Assembly (NCBI GenBank): GCA_022579005.1
Contig: MU401542.1
Span: 1-64,000 of the forward strand
Direction of reading: 5' to 3'
From: Poronia punctata
Lineage: Eukaryota; Ascomycota; Sordariomycetes; Xylariales; Xylariaceae
Length of the DNA: 64,000 nucleotides
Positions 22,469 to 34,973 of the stretch are shown piece by piece. The notes under the pieces are model-generated. The model had not been told where the DNA came from. It searched no databases and saw nothing but the letters and a program-made list of their open reading frames with translations. Position 1 is the stretch's first letter; each line of letters opens with the position of its first letter. The translations under genes and the position numbers were made by a program.

Positions 22469-25400
22469 ATAGATCCTGGCCGTATACATAGACTAGAATA
22501 CCAAGATGATCCTAGCTAGGTACATGTAAAACTTGTTTCTCTGGACTACTGCCATGAATAGTTTGTGGACCATACGCTAAATATTTACGAGTTATTAGGG
22601 CTGCAATAACGACTTGTGACTTGGAAAAACAAAAGCGACGACATTAATCCCATGTAGAAATTACGGTATATGTGCTATATTCGCGATTGTGAAGAAATGC
22701 TAAGACAAGGGCTGGTAAATCCAAAGGGACGTCCAACTGCTCCATGAGCTATATATTTTTGAGGACATCAACTACGGATGTTTTCCACCTGTGCACTTTG
22801 GGCTCAAAGGTAGGTACTAGGTCAGGTATTAAAAGATATATCGCCTCTGGACGTACACGTAAAACAAAAGCTTCACTCTCCGATTTGTTCAGGGGTCGCA
22901 CGGACCTACCCGGTAGACAAAAACAGTCAAGTGGAACTTTCCGACAGCCTTCCTTCCGGGGCCCGGGCTATATGCGTGCCAAGCCCGGAGTATGTATCTC
23001 ATGCTGTTGTTAACTACCATGCCGGACGGGGGGATCGGATGTTTAATAAAACCGTGATATAATAAATGGATGACGTGCGTGTAAACCAATTCAGAATCGT
23101 ATTAACAAGTTTCTCTCACCTTACCTTGTTCCTCAACCTCAACCTCAACCTCACCTCCAGGCTCTCCCCTCCGTAACCCAACCTAGACCATTTCCTTTTT
23201 CTTCGCCAGAAATAATGCCCCTACGACCGAGACGCCATACCCGCCCGTCTAACGCGACACTACCAACTCCTCGTAGACATGGCCTGTCTCCCGAGTCCTA
23301 CCCACCCCACCTCAATCCTCCTTCTCCCTTCTCCCTTCTCCCTTCTCCCTTCTCCGGAGTCCGGACCGATAAATATCCCGGCGGGGGCACTCGATCTTCC
23401 TATAGGCTATCCGGGGACCCTGCAACGATGCAACCCCATGCGTGAATGGAGCTTGCCGTAGTAAAGTACGTTGTTTAAGATTTATTACAACCGAGACCGA
23501 GACTCAGCCCTTGTCCGAAACCTAGGTAGATATCCGGACTATGTGGCTACTCCGACTCGCCCTCGGAATGCGGCGCCGGGAATTCCTCGAATCGTCCAAC
23601 GGATCACCCGGGCAAGAAGAACTGTCCTCTTAAACGTCTGCTGTTCCGGAATCCGGGCGAACTTCTGACCCTCATTGCAAACGGCGGCTTCCTTCTGGAA
23701 ATCGACCAACTCGAATCATTTCCAACCACCTGCAAGCTTTCTGCGGGTCGACCGATGAATTTCTCTGCGGCAAGAACCTTCTGCTAGAAAAGGCTTTGGA
23801 GGCTGCGGTGACGTCACACGGCCTTCTTGTAATAAGAACGGAGGAAGTGACGACGGACGAAACGTCGGGTACTTACGTAGGTACGAGACCTGGGCTAATA
23901 CTAGGTATGTTGGTATGTAGGGATTGCCAGGCCGTTGGCGGCCAGGCGCTGTAAGGATTATAATCCTTAATCAGGTCTATGTCATTATACCTTACCTATG
24001 TGCCTGATAACCAAACTCACGTCTATTTCTCTGAAACAGATTACGGCCCGTCATTCACGCTCTCTGACCCCAGCTGTACCTACTTTATGTAACAAAGCCA
24101 AACGGCGTGTGCCAATTCTCGGGCGGAGCTAAAGAGGGTCGCTTGTTCGGGGGCTTCCGGAAATTCTCTCGTTACAAGAGATCAATGAGAGATCATTGCC
24201 GAGAAGAGCTTGAAGCCTGTTCATGATGTAAAGGCGGGCGTGAAATGTTGGTTTGATGGTCCCGGCAATGGACCAAGTCGATTCAAACGAGAAATGCTTA
24301 AACTACACCCGTGACCCGACTACTGGACAGAAGACGAGATTTCCGACGCGGAGAGCCCCTATCAAGACCAGGCAGTACGCAGATTTCACTCCTGCGCCGG
24401 GTTCAAGCCCCCGATAACTAAGTAAAGAGCAAGTCGCGGACGAAATTTCAAGGACCGTGCCAAAGACGCCGCGATAGAAGCTCCCGAAAAGGGCGCCGCC
24501 TTGGAGCCTTGCCGCGAAGGCATTCTGCAGAATCGCCATTACGGCAGCATTGACACCACACCACACCGCTGTCTTTTATACCCATTGTCGGTAAGACTAA
24601 GTGGCCCCCCCCGGGTTCAGACTCAGAGAACGGCAAAGCGGGGGAGCTTGTTCAGATTCATAAGTCATCACCAGGTGTCCATCGAGACAGTTAATCGTGT
24701 CACGGTGGATAGGATGATGACCGCGTGTCAGGGCCGGGATACCGTGGTACAACCAAGTAGCTAACCGGCCACGAAAGGACTTTTAGTAGTACTACACTGC
24801 GCCTCCGCTTCACAGGTTCACTGATAACAAGATGCCCCCGGCCTGATTGGAGCAAGCGAGACACCCAGCCCGAGGACATCTACGTTGACTAGAGCAACAC
24901 ATCGCGTCGAATCACGGACGAGGAGCTGCTGGAGGACTTTGGCCTTCTCAAGTGTGAAGATGATGACTATTAGCCGGCATGCAGAGTGACAAATAGATAC
25001 TGGTGAGAAATTGAGAATATACCTGCATATTCTGCCAATGTTCATCTAGAATATTCAATCGCGGGATCGCGAATAATCTAGTGAACACTTCAATGTATCC
25101 TAAATGAACCATCTCTTCTGTGCTAGATATGATTCTAGTAGCAGCACATGTGGTACTGGAAACAAATGCTACCCCTTGCGTCACGAACAGTCGCCCATTA
25201 GTTGTCAACATTGCTCTTCTTACGAAACTCAAATGGAATTGCTTTATGCTAACCTAGGTCTATCGTTAAATGCTTAGTCCCGAGACTAGGCTTTCATTTA
25301 CAGACCTATCAAAGCTGCCAGCACGAAATAAAGGCTGTACTCCTATAGGCCACGGCCCGACAGCAGGTATTGCTGGCGCTTATCATGCAGGGGTATCGAA

Positions 25401-25843
25401 TCAAACACGACTGAACCACTTGGTACAGTTACTCCCGGACGCCGAAAGCCCTGTCATCCGACTTATCCACAAAATATGCCACCAGTACCACCCCGATAAC
25501 CGCGCCCAAGATTTTGCCCTCTCAGATATGCAGTGCCGCCAACTCCAGTTCCCCAACCAACGCCGTTGTGATAAAGACTTCAAGGTCCAATCACTGGTGC
25601 AATACCAGGTCAATCGCGGTGTATATATGCATGTCCGTCCCATCACTTGTCCGCCGATGGACAAAAGACCACCAATCTCAAGCATGTAGACGCTGACCGA
25701 TCGCCTCGACGGAACGATCTGTGGACGCAAATGGAACTCTACGAGGTAGTAACATCTCGGCCACAGAGACGAAGACCGTGTAGACACGGCTGTAGTATCG
25801 AGCACGACGTAATAATCAAGACAGAAAGGGGGCAGAAGAGAGA
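22469..25843. other. Gene-poor interval, no gene supported
   Basis: Between QNS1 and the convergent THP3-like gene. It contains a CCTCAA run (about 23131-23150), a CTTCTCC tandem, and several frames of 60-140 codons without recognisable domains. A hydrophobic-looking minus frame at 24303-24566 and a plus frame at 25270-25689 (ATG start, 139 codons) could be decayed gene pieces, but I cannot assign them. Confidence 0.5.
23321..23355. repeat. Five tandem copies of CTTCTCC
   Basis: Five exact 7-bp units in a pyrimidine-rich patch without a gene. Confidence 0.9.
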
Positions 25844-27512
25844 CTAAATCTGGCCTTTCAAGTCAACCCTACTAAAGGCTTCAGCGCGAGCTTTCTCGAA
25901 AGTCTGCCCGGCTTTGCCCGTCAGGCAGACAATATGGTCATCGCGCTCCAAGAGGAGCTCTTCGTCATAGTCGATGATGAACTGCGCAGCTTCGGCGTCC
26001 GATTCAAATGCAAGCTCTTCCGTTATATACCGTAGTTTCAAGTCAGGTTTGAATCTGCCGGGCCATGTTAGCATGTGGTCTATCATTGGATATAGGGGAT
26101 ATGGGAAACTCACGATTTGCACATGTTCGCAAGTGCGGCAAGTCGTTCTCGCTTGATGAACATATCCATGAGGTAGGCCCCCATATTCGGAACGTCAAGA
26201 TAAAGCTGGAAGAACTTGTGATAGTTGCCCAGAGCCAAGGCCGAGCGTACGCCTAGAGCGTGCTTGACCGGAAGCTCTTCTTTTTCTGCTGTAGTTAGAT
26301 CCGCTATGGCATCGTTCAATGCCGTCCGATTCGCAGTGTGAATGAAATATAAAATACGGTATGCCTTGAACTCGATCGCGTTGCCTTTGACGCCAGCCCT
26401 ATACAATGCACGTAGTTGAGTCTGGCATTGATTATACTCACCAAGATCCCCCTTCTCCAAGGCAATCCGAGCATGGATTTCGTAAACTGAAACGGTAAAC
26501 TCGTTTCTAATATGCTGGACGGTCAGATCCTGACGCAGCGACTTGAACTGATCACAGATGTAGTTATAGTTATTTTCCTTGCGCCATTTCCTCTTCAGGA
26601 GGTCCAAGGTCTTGTGTAGGACACGTTCAGGCCGCACGTCCTCGGGTTTCGGTGGCGCAGTCAGTCGGAAATACTGCTTCTCTAGGTTTTCATTTGTGCC
26701 GACTATGGGTCCTGAGGCTGGTTTCGGACTTGGGGACCGGTATGAGGATTGGTAGCCACCGTCGCCGCGGCGTTGCCGTTTCTCGACATATTTGTGAAAC
26801 TTACTTTTGCCCGTTAGAGGGCCATCCATTAACGAGTGCTTGTCATTTGCCGGTTTGCTGACACGATCCTCGAGAGACAGGGCCTTGGTGCTCCGCCAGG
26901 GCACTGGAGAACTATTAGTGGGTTCCGACTCGCTGAAATCCGACGACTTCCGCTTTTTCGAGTTGGCGGCCGAAGTGGGCGTTTGGGCCCGAGCGGCGGG
27001 ATAATCTACGGATGTCATCAAGGCTTTCTGGCGTTCCTTCTGGATTATCTGCTGGGGCAGGGGCATCTCATCCCAGTTCGTAGTAAACATAGTCCCTCGT
27101 TCCTGCTCGGATCGAATGATGTCCTTCAGTCGGGACTCCTTTTCCTCTCGGCCTATACCGGGTATCTCATTTGATGCTTGGAAGGTTCGCTGGACATAGT
27201 TGCGGACCGACTGGGGCCAGTCGAACTTTTGCTGTTGCTGATCCGAAGGGGCCATGGTGTTCGATGGCGGAGATGGATTAGCAGGAGCGCTGTAATGATA
27301 CTGAGGTTGGGCTTGATAGGTTTGGCCAAACCCCTGACGGACAGTGATGGGGGTGTAGGCTGTGTCTAGTGGATCAACTGTTAGCAACTTTGTAGAGAAG
27401 GACTGCTTGAAGTCAGTGTAGATGTAGATGCAGATGTGTACTTACTCATTGCAGGTGGTTGTGAATAATAGGGCGCCGTCTGGACGCCTGGAGGCGATGC
27501 TGCCCAAGACAT
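25844..27512 (-). CDS. THP3: SAC3/GANP-domain protein, Thp3/LENG8 type
   Basis: Exons 27446-27512, 26114-27377 and 25844-26054, with introns of 68 and 59 nt and matching phases, give 513 residues; the start ATG is at 27512. The N-terminal half is Gln/Pro/Ser-rich and basic, with WDEMPLPQQIIQKERQKAL and a nuclear-signal-like NSKKRKSSD. The SAC3/GANP domain spans about 260-470 (RPERVLHKTLDLLKRKW, then YICDQFKSLRQDLTVQHIRN and FIKRERLAALANMCKS). Placement of the Thp3 branch, rather than Sac3 of TREX-2, rests on the modest length and on the DQFKSLRQDLTVQHI block. Thp3 works with a PCI partner in transcription elongation and mRNA maturation. Transcribed divergently from VPS36. Confidence 0.9.
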
Positions 27513-28550
27513 GGTACGAACAGATGCTCGTCAGACAATCGTGTTTACTGAAGTTTAGGTAGCAGCAGCAAGTCAAAGGTTGGGTTAGTAGAGGATCAGA
27601 AATGTGTTCCAAGTCTTTCCAGGGCTTTATAATCAGAGTGTGGAAAGATTATCACAATGGGAGTATTTGCTATTGTTCTCTTAAATGAGAAGCCACGTCT
27701 CGAGTAATTCAGTAGTGGACAAAGGAGGATGGGAATGGTGGCGGGTTGGAGAAAGGAACGAGTTGTTGGCAGATTTGGGTCCTTTGCTTGTCTTTGGTGG
27801 GAATTACGTGGGTTTAGGTGGCCTAAGCGTCCTTGCATCTGACTCTCCTAGCCCAAGTAGGAAACCTTGACTACGAGTAGGGTACCTAGATACTTGATGG
27901 CGTTCGACAAGTACCCCCCCCCCCCCGGTCTCGTGTACACGTACTCGTAGGGATGCTCAGCTTGCGTAAGTTGTTTTCGCATGTACCTTAAATGTGTCCC
28001 CAATATCATCAAATATTCTACAACATCGACCCTTGACTATAATTACAGAGATTGAAGGGGTTGACATGCATCATACGCCTTGTATAGACGCTAGATACTG
28101 CAGGTAGATGATACGAGGTGTTTAACAAACATGTTTTGTGTGTTTGCTACAAAGAACCCAACTGACTGTGCGGTTACTGCTTTTGAACACAAACCTCGGT
28201 TCTTTGCTAAAAACACAGTAGATATCATCAACGCATTGTACAAGCCCACCAGGCAAGACAACGTTCCTTTTCGCATCAGTGAATAAACAGGTATGCCGAA
28301 AGAAGCGGCAAACTGGGATTTGCCCTGGTAGGTACTTTCAAATAAGACGTTGTCGAATACACAAGACTTATCATAGCTGCGATGCCGAGTATGTCGGACT
28401 CCGGCCTGGAGGTCATCCCGCACGCTATCATGTGGGCTTGTGCTCCGTGTAAAAGAATTAGGCGTTAATTGGCCTGCACAGTGGATAGGTACATATCCAC
28501 GCCCCGCCCCCGCCCCCAGCTTGAACTTACGTACGATCGAGCTTTCAACC
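27513..28550. promoter_or_regulatory. Shared divergent promoter region of THP3-like and VPS36
   Basis: The 1,038 bp between two head-to-head genes must hold both promoters. A run of 13 C lies near 27914-27926, and a GC-rich CCCCGCCCCCGCCCCC box at about 28502-28517 sits 35 bp before the VPS36 ATG. Which factors bind is unknown. Confidence 0.5.
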
Positions 28551-30491
28551 ATGTTCCTGAAGCAAATCGACCTCACGACAGCCCTTCGACCTTCATATTT
28601 ACCAGACGAGGTGCTTCTTTTTGTTCAAGACAATGTAGGCTTATATGAAGGGTAAGTCTGGTTCTTGCCCAATGCCATATGGGTCTCTGCTGACTATCTT
28701 GCCTTTTATTCCAGCAAGTATAAACTCCCTAATCAACAATGCGGCCAGGTCTATTTGACGACGCATCGAATATGCTATGTCGACACACAAGAACCCAGGA
28801 AATACTCGGTCGCCTTGGACCTCAAAGACGTCGAACGGTACGAGTTCTATGCCGGCTTCCTTAAATCGTCGGCCAAAGTGACGCTGATCCCGAAGCCCCT
28901 GAAACGAGCGTCATTGCAATCGAGGGCCGCCATAGCAGCGGCGTCTTCTTCGTCTCTGCACACTTCAGATACTTCGTTACGATCTCCGCCTCCGAGCCAT
29001 TCCCAGCCCTCCAGTACGGCCACATGGGTCTGCACGATATGTAGCTTTCCAAACCCTGTGCCGTCAAACTTCGACCCAACCACCGCCAATGCGCATACAC
29101 CCTTGCCTCCCTGCTTAGCATGCGGCATAAAACCAACTTTGACGCAAGTGTTGAAATCCGCTATATCCAACGTGACAAGCAGGCAGTCGAGACCTGGATC
29201 GGACAGCACCACAAGCCCCCGTTCACAACGAACAAGTTCTATACCCAGCAGAGCCAAAAGCAGTGAGGGCTTTCAATGTCCTCGTTGCACATTTTCCAAT
29301 CACCCGTCGTTACTATCATGCGAAATATGCGGTGCCCCTCTGTTATCCAAAGATGTTCCAGGGGCTGCAGCACACCAACTTCCGAGAACGGATTCTCCTG
29401 GGCCGATGTTGAAAGTGGGAGGTATCACAGGCCTCGATAACCCCGAGAGCGTCAAAATATCGTTTAGAAATGGAGGCGAGAAAATATTCTACGAGCGACT
29501 GAAAGGCGCAATGGCCCAGAGAAAATGGCTATTACATGAAGCTCCGCCTGTGCCGACTAGCAGTACGGTCAACGGGGGAGACAATTCCGGCCTAATATCT
29601 CGTTCTGGGTCCGGATCCGGATCCGGCCGCAACAAGGTAGCGGGTATAGCAGGTCTAGAGCAGATGGGCCTTGATCGACGGAAAAACAACGAGCTTATGA
29701 TAGGCAGCAGTTTCGAGGATCTAGAGGCCCTGATGGCGTCGGCCAAGGAGATAATAGCCTTGGCAGAATCCTTTGCTCGGCAAGTTGGAGGTGGGACAGA
29801 CAGCGCTACAACCGAGGCGAATGCTCTGCTTGCCGAATCTGCGAGCCAGCTGGGACTTGTCACCACCAAGGACATCGTGGGTGGTGGGGGCTCGTCAAGA
29901 TCAGAGTCCCTTTACTTGTCCGAACTCTCCAAGAACCTAGCCGAGTTTCTGACGGATGATGCTCGGGGCGTTCTAAAAAGGGCCGGTGGTATCATGACGC
30001 TGGTGGATTTATGGGCCATGTTTAACAGGGCCCGCGGAGGCGTCGAGCTTGTCAGCCCGAATGATTTCGAGAAAGCCGCTCGACTATGGGAGAAGCTGAA
30101 GCTTCCTGTGCGATTGCGGACTTTTAAAAGCGGTGTCATGGTCGTACAGGGCCGTGATAGAACCGATGAGAGCACCATCAAATCCCTCCTTAGCTGGATG
30201 CGTGACTTGCATGAGATTCCGCCGGAGAAAGACGTAGCTTGGGACTGGCAAGCATTCGGGCGGGGGGTCACTGCCCAAGACGTGGCTGAACGGTTTGGTT
30301 GGAGCATTGGTGTTGCCGAGGAAGAACTGGAGATGGCGGAAGAGAAGGGTGTTTTATGTCGAGAGGAAGGCCTAGAGGGGCTCAAGTTCTGGGAGAACTA
30401 CATTGATACGGGAGAGTATCATGGTCGGCCGCAGAAACCCACAGACTCTGACAAGATTATTGAAGCCTTGAGCGCCAATGGTCTCATCTAA
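28551..30491 (+). CDS. VPS36: ESCRT-II subunit Vps36
   Basis: Exons 28551-28651 and 28715-30491 with a 63-nt intron give 625 residues. The N-terminal GLUE (split PH) domain starts with residues 1-100 (VGLYEGKYKLPNQQCGQVYLTTHRICYVD) and resumes at about 279-308 (ESVKISFRNGGEKIFYERL). The domain is interrupted, as in yeast, by two NZF-like fingers. The first (about 138, WVCTICSFPNP...CLACG) has an expanded middle loop. The second (about 221, FQCPRCTFSN...CEICG) keeps the Thr-Phe pair that binds ubiquitin in this family. The C-terminal half (about 400-620) matches the winged-helix part that packs with Snf8 and Vps25. Role: ubiquitin- and lipid-recognition in endosomal sorting to multivesicular bodies. 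The frame is open through the intron, so intron retention would not end translation at once. Confidence 0.96.
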
Positions 30492-30819
30492 GCGTTCTTG
30501 CCATACCTAGACATTATACCCTCATTAGACTCCCTGCTGCTTAACGATAATAACTTTTCTTTTCCATTCGGGACTAATATCATGCCACTTTATGGCCTGG
30601 CTCTAACTCTAGCGAATGTCTGTCCCTTGGGACCCGACCGTCTATAGCAGATCTATTGTTCTGGGCAGGTATATGCCGGATATTCTATCAAAACGAGGCC
30701 GCTTGCTCGCTGGAAACGCCGCAAACCCGGAGAAACAAAGTCAGAGACATGATTAAGTGATAATACAGGGCGTAAGTGATGTGTTGATCGCAATGCAGAT
30801 GCAAAAAGATGACCGGAAC
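30492..30819. other. Intergenic between convergent genes
   Basis: About 330 bp holding the 3' ends of VPS36 and the unnamed membrane protein. No gene or repeat is seen. Confidence 0.7.
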
Positions 30820-31875
30820 TCATGAAAGCTTCTCCATCAGATTCCTCCGCACTTTCATATTAACAGTGCCGCCGACACCGAACGCAGGGACGATGCGGCA
30901 GATCCTGGCGGCGCTACTCACGAGCCAGTTTTTCCTCACGAGCGCCCATCGTTCCGACCACGAGACGGAGCCGGCGGTAGATGGACGATTATATATGTCC
31001 AGACCGAGGAGGTGGATAGGGGTCGAGAACAACTGGACAAACGCCGGGGCAGCGAACTGAGCTACCGTCTCACCACTAACGCGGCGCCGCATCTCGGCGG
31101 ACAGACGATCGGAGATGACGGGCCCAAGCAGAGGCGGGACATTAAACGAGGCGAAGATGGTGAGGCAGTCGCGCAAGGTGAAGAGCGCGTAGCTGGGCAT
31201 AGACACGGGCCGGGGTGCGCCGCCGGCGGGACCGAACATGCGCACGTATACCTGGTCTTTGTAGATGCAGAGGCCGACGTTGGCGGCGGACGAGGCGACG
31301 AATTTATCGGTGCCGGAAGACACGGTAGTGGCGGGCCGGCCGCGCATCGTCGAAGAGGCCGTGTCCAGCGCGTTCGCCGTCAGGTATGTCCCGCCGTAGA
31401 GCATGAATATGAGGGCCACGGGCCGCGAGAAGAGCATTGCGTGCGGGCGGGAGAGGAGATGGCGCAGGGAGGTTTTAAGGCTTGCGGAGAGGGTGTTGCG
31501 GCCGGAGGTGTTTTCCATTATGGATCTAGAGAGGAGAAAAGAGAAGTTAGCACCGCATGCTTATGAAAAAGGAGAAGAGATGAACGAAACGAACCTATCG
31601 ATGATGGATATTATGGGCGCGATCATAGACGCAGCGCACGCGGCGCTAGCAATATCGGCGCCGAGTCGCAGGCCCAGGTTCTCGGTGTTCCATTTTGGTG
31701 TGAGGTTCGACGACATCTCGACGGCGGCCTGTTTGTTGGTGTTGGTGGTGGTGGTGGTAGTGCTTGCCGGGGCCGGAATCGGAACCGGAATCGGGATTGG
31801 GACTAGGGCAGGACTTTGGACTTGGAGTGGAAAATCCGGCGCCGGCGCAGCTTTACTGCTGGTGTCGTCCCTCAT
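30820..31875 (-). CDS. Conserved membrane protein of unknown function, possibly mitochondrial
   Basis: Exons 31595-31875 (ATG at 31875) and 30820-31525 with a 69-nt intron (donor GTTCGT) give 328 residues. The first 55 residues are low-complexity Pro/Ile/Ala/Thr. From about residue 65 a regular series of amphipathic and hydrophobic segments appears: LGADIASAACAASMIAPIISII, LIFMLYGGTYLTANAL, SYALFTLRDCLTIFASF, PAFVQLFSTPIHLLGLDIYN and VRKNWLVSSAARICRIVPAFG. The length and the spaced Pro/Gly-containing helices resemble distant members of the mitochondrial carrier superfamily. I cannot find the canonical PxD/ExxK/R motifs, so that is a guess. Convergent with VPS36. Confidence 0.75.
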
Positions 31876-33418
31876 TCTAGTGGACGAGCCCGTGTGACTG
31901 AATTGCAAGGAAATGGAAAAAGAAAGCTCTTGCACACAAGCAGAAGAGGTTGTAATTGCAGATCTAGGTCTTTTCTTCCCACCGGGTAGGTAACAAATAA
32001 TGTTAAATGTATAGAAACGAATGCCCCAACCACCGCTTGTTTTTTTTCCCGCGCCAACTTTCAATGCCTCCAAACCCGGGTAATCACGAAAAGGAGAGGG
32101 GAAGAGACGGAGACACCGTTTGAAGCATCGGACTACTCAACCGAGAGTGTAACGACAATCTGTTTCGATTGGCCATGAATGAAAACAAAAAAGACAAAGG
32201 TGAAGAAGAACAGGTAGGTACTCCAAATTTGAAGGTTTATTTGTTTCTCTATTTGCAATTGCTTGGGGTATGACGGACTTGAAACCTATGTAAGATTAAG
32301 CAGTTTGGGATCTGATATACATGGATGGCATAGGATATGTTACAAATGCTTTTTTCCTCAATGATCTCTTGGTTGTACTCGTGCTCGTAGGCAGAAAATG
32401 GAATTGTGGATTTTCGAGTCAGATTCAGATCAGCTTTGATAGTTTCGGTCCCTGAAATAAGGTACGGCCCGATGTCGGAGATAAGAAGAATTCCGAGTGC
32501 AGTTTTGGAATCTACGAGTACGTGTAAATACGCATGGAGTGGAATGTTTGTGAAGCTGGAATATGTAATCTCTTTCAACATGGTATCTCTTTCAACATGG
32601 TATCTCTTCCAACCTGATAGACCTACACAACCAGCATTTACGTTCACATGTAACCTACATACCTATGGTTGGGTATTTGCAGAAAGGTAGGACAACTTGT
32701 AACACCATTTTACACACCGACACCCGGATAGCCTACCCTACATCGCCAGGTACATATTTCAGAAAAGCGCAAGCACCTTCCTTTATGTACCTGTGACCAT
32801 ACAACAGGCTTTATAGGCAGGTCACAGATGAAGTGATCTCGGCCCAGATGGTCAATAGCGACACCAGTTGGTGTATACATATATATATGTCGTCCATGAG
32901 TAAGTATGCACTCATACTAGGTAGATACTCTCTTGACCCAGTGACCTATGGCATATACGTGTTGACGTCTCATCGTCTTCTCCTCTCGGAAGACTAGATG
33001 CGAGTTACAAGACTTGATAAGGACTTGGGACGGCATATATCAGGGCCTCAGAAGTATATCCAAACGTCACTTCTTACAGGCGCCCGGGTAATTAAATGTG
33101 TCCGTGGTCTATCTTGTCGACGGTGCCTTTTGCCCGGAATGGTCTGGCCCCAAGTGACAGGCAATAAGAGTATAGCCTATCAGATAATTGCCGGTCTGGG
33201 TGCCCAGCACCATCCACATAGTAAGACACCAGTATTGCACGGGAGACCCATGGCTCGGCAGTGGCCCGAGAGCGGCTTTATGAACAGCCTCTCCTGTGAC
33301 TGCGTCCTCGTTCGTATCCTAGTATAATATATTATAGAAGTAGGTAATTCATCTTCAAATCCAGGACTCACTCTCCTCCACACTACTAACACAAACACCC
33401 CAGAGAAACAAAACAAAG
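31876..33418. other. Intergenic, divergent promoters
   Basis: 1.5 kb between the unnamed membrane protein (-) and the DUF1996 gene (+). It contains a repeated GGTATCTCTTTCAACAT phrase at about 32562-32602 and a TATATATATA stretch near 32880. No supported gene. Confidence 0.6.
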
Positions 33419-34973
33419 ATGTTGTGGGCCACCTTCTTAACCCTCACAACCCTCGCGGTTGCAGTGCCACAATTCGGCGGAGGCGGCGGTCTCACCATGT
33501 TACGATTCGGCTGTTCCCAAGTCGTAATCGACAGACTCGACCCTCTCGTGAACCCTGGTTCTATCCCTTCCCCTCACGTCCATCAAATCGTGGGCGGGAA
33601 CTCGTTCAACGCAACCATGACCACGGGAGACGTGTCGGAAAAGGCCTCGTGCACCACATGTGCTTTCTCCGAGGATTTTTCCAATTACTGGACTGCGAAC
33701 TTGTACTTCAAGGCTCGGAATGGAACTTTCAAACGTGTTCCTCAGGGTGGTGCTGCGTACCTACGCCATTCCTTTGCTAACTATCAATATTGTAATGGAA
33801 CTGACAGAAATGTGATCCAGATACCAATTCGGCGACGACTTTAGCACGCAAACAGCAGGCGGCGTACTGGTATACTACGTCAGTGCTCAGCCAGGCAGTA
33901 TCACTGCTTTCAAGCCAGTTCGTTTTCCCTTTTCCCTTTTTTTCCTTTTCTTTTTCTTTCTGAAGTAACTTTCTTTCATGAAGCCTGACCATGTATATCT
34001 AACTCAACCTAGGGTTTCCGCATGCTCGTCGGAGACGCCATGGCCCGCTCCCGCGACGGGACAAAGCTCAAGCGACAAAACTGTTACAGATGCTACACGG
34101 GACCCAACTTTGGCGGAGACGTTTCCGCTCCATGTATGGATGCTAGGTAAGTATTCATGAAGAAGAAAGAAAACGCAGAAGAACCATACCATCCAACCCC
34201 AGCCAGTCACTGACAAAAAAGGATAGAATCGACACAGAGGCCTTCCCACCTAAGCCCTGCCCGGGCGGTATCCGGTCCAACCTTTTATTTCCCACGTAAG
34301 TGAACCGAACCTTTTTAAACCCTTCCCACAACTCATTACTGTACTGAAAAAGAAAAGCTGCTGGGACGGAAAGAACCTCGACACGCCCAACCACCAAGAC
34401 CACATAACCTACCCCGTCACCGGTCCCGCCGACTTCCTCAGTCTAGGCGGATCCTGTCCATCCACTCACCCGATCCGGATCCCGCAGTTGATGTACGAGG
34501 TAGTCTGGGACACTACAGGATTCAATGATTTGAACGAGTGGCCGACAGACGGGTCGCAACCATTTTATCTAAGTACGGGGGATAATACCGGTAAATCTCC
34601 CACGTCCCCTTCCTACCTCCGCTTCTTTTCTCTTATGATATTGATGGATGGGGAAATCTAGGATACGGCCAACACGGCGATTACGTCTTCGGATGGAAAG
34701 CCGATTCTCTTCAGAAAGCCATGGATACGTCCGGATGTATGGGCGCCAAGTGCGGCACGCTTGCGAATCAGGCTATTACGGCTGCTAAGGCTTGTTCTGT
34801 TAAGCCTGTTGTCGAGGAGGATCATGAGGGTTGTAAGTTATTCTTTTCTTCTCCTTCTTCTTCTTCTTCTGGTTCTGGTTCTGGTTCATTCCCCTCCTTG
34901 TACAAAAATGGCACGCTAAACAAAAGATTTAGGGATCACTGAACTTCCTGGTACATCTATGCCTATGGCTTAA
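33419..34973 (+). CDS. Secreted DUF1996-family protein
   Basis: Seven exons, 33419-33756, 33821-33917, 34013-34146, 34227-34295, 34358-34590, 34662-34832 and 34933-34973, total 1083 nt and 360 residues with all phases matching. A signal peptide (MLWATFLTLTTLAVAVPQ) opens the protein. Family landmarks follow in order: RFGCSQVVIDRLDPLVNPG, SPHVHQIVGGNSFN, YWTANLYFKARNGTF, FRMLVGDAMAR, RQNCYRCYTG, CPGGIRSNLLFP, CWDGKNLD, CPSTHPIRIPQLMYEV and GDYVFGWKADSLQKAM. These conserved blocks, rich in Cys, His and Trp, define DUF1996; its biochemical role is not established. Intron 2 uses a GTTCGT donor, and intron 6 is made largely of CTT and GGTTCT repeats. No WSC domain or GPI signal is attached. Confidence 0.93.

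Noticed and set aside
24405..24430. GGGTTCAAGCCCCC, resembling a tRNA T-arm
   Set aside because: No matching acceptor stem, anticodon arm or D-arm around it; one T-stem pair mismatches.
25401..25805. 134-codon minus frame overlapping a 139-codon plus frame at 25270-25689
   Set aside because: Overlapping frames of equal length on both strands with no domain; at best a decayed relic, so no gene was called.
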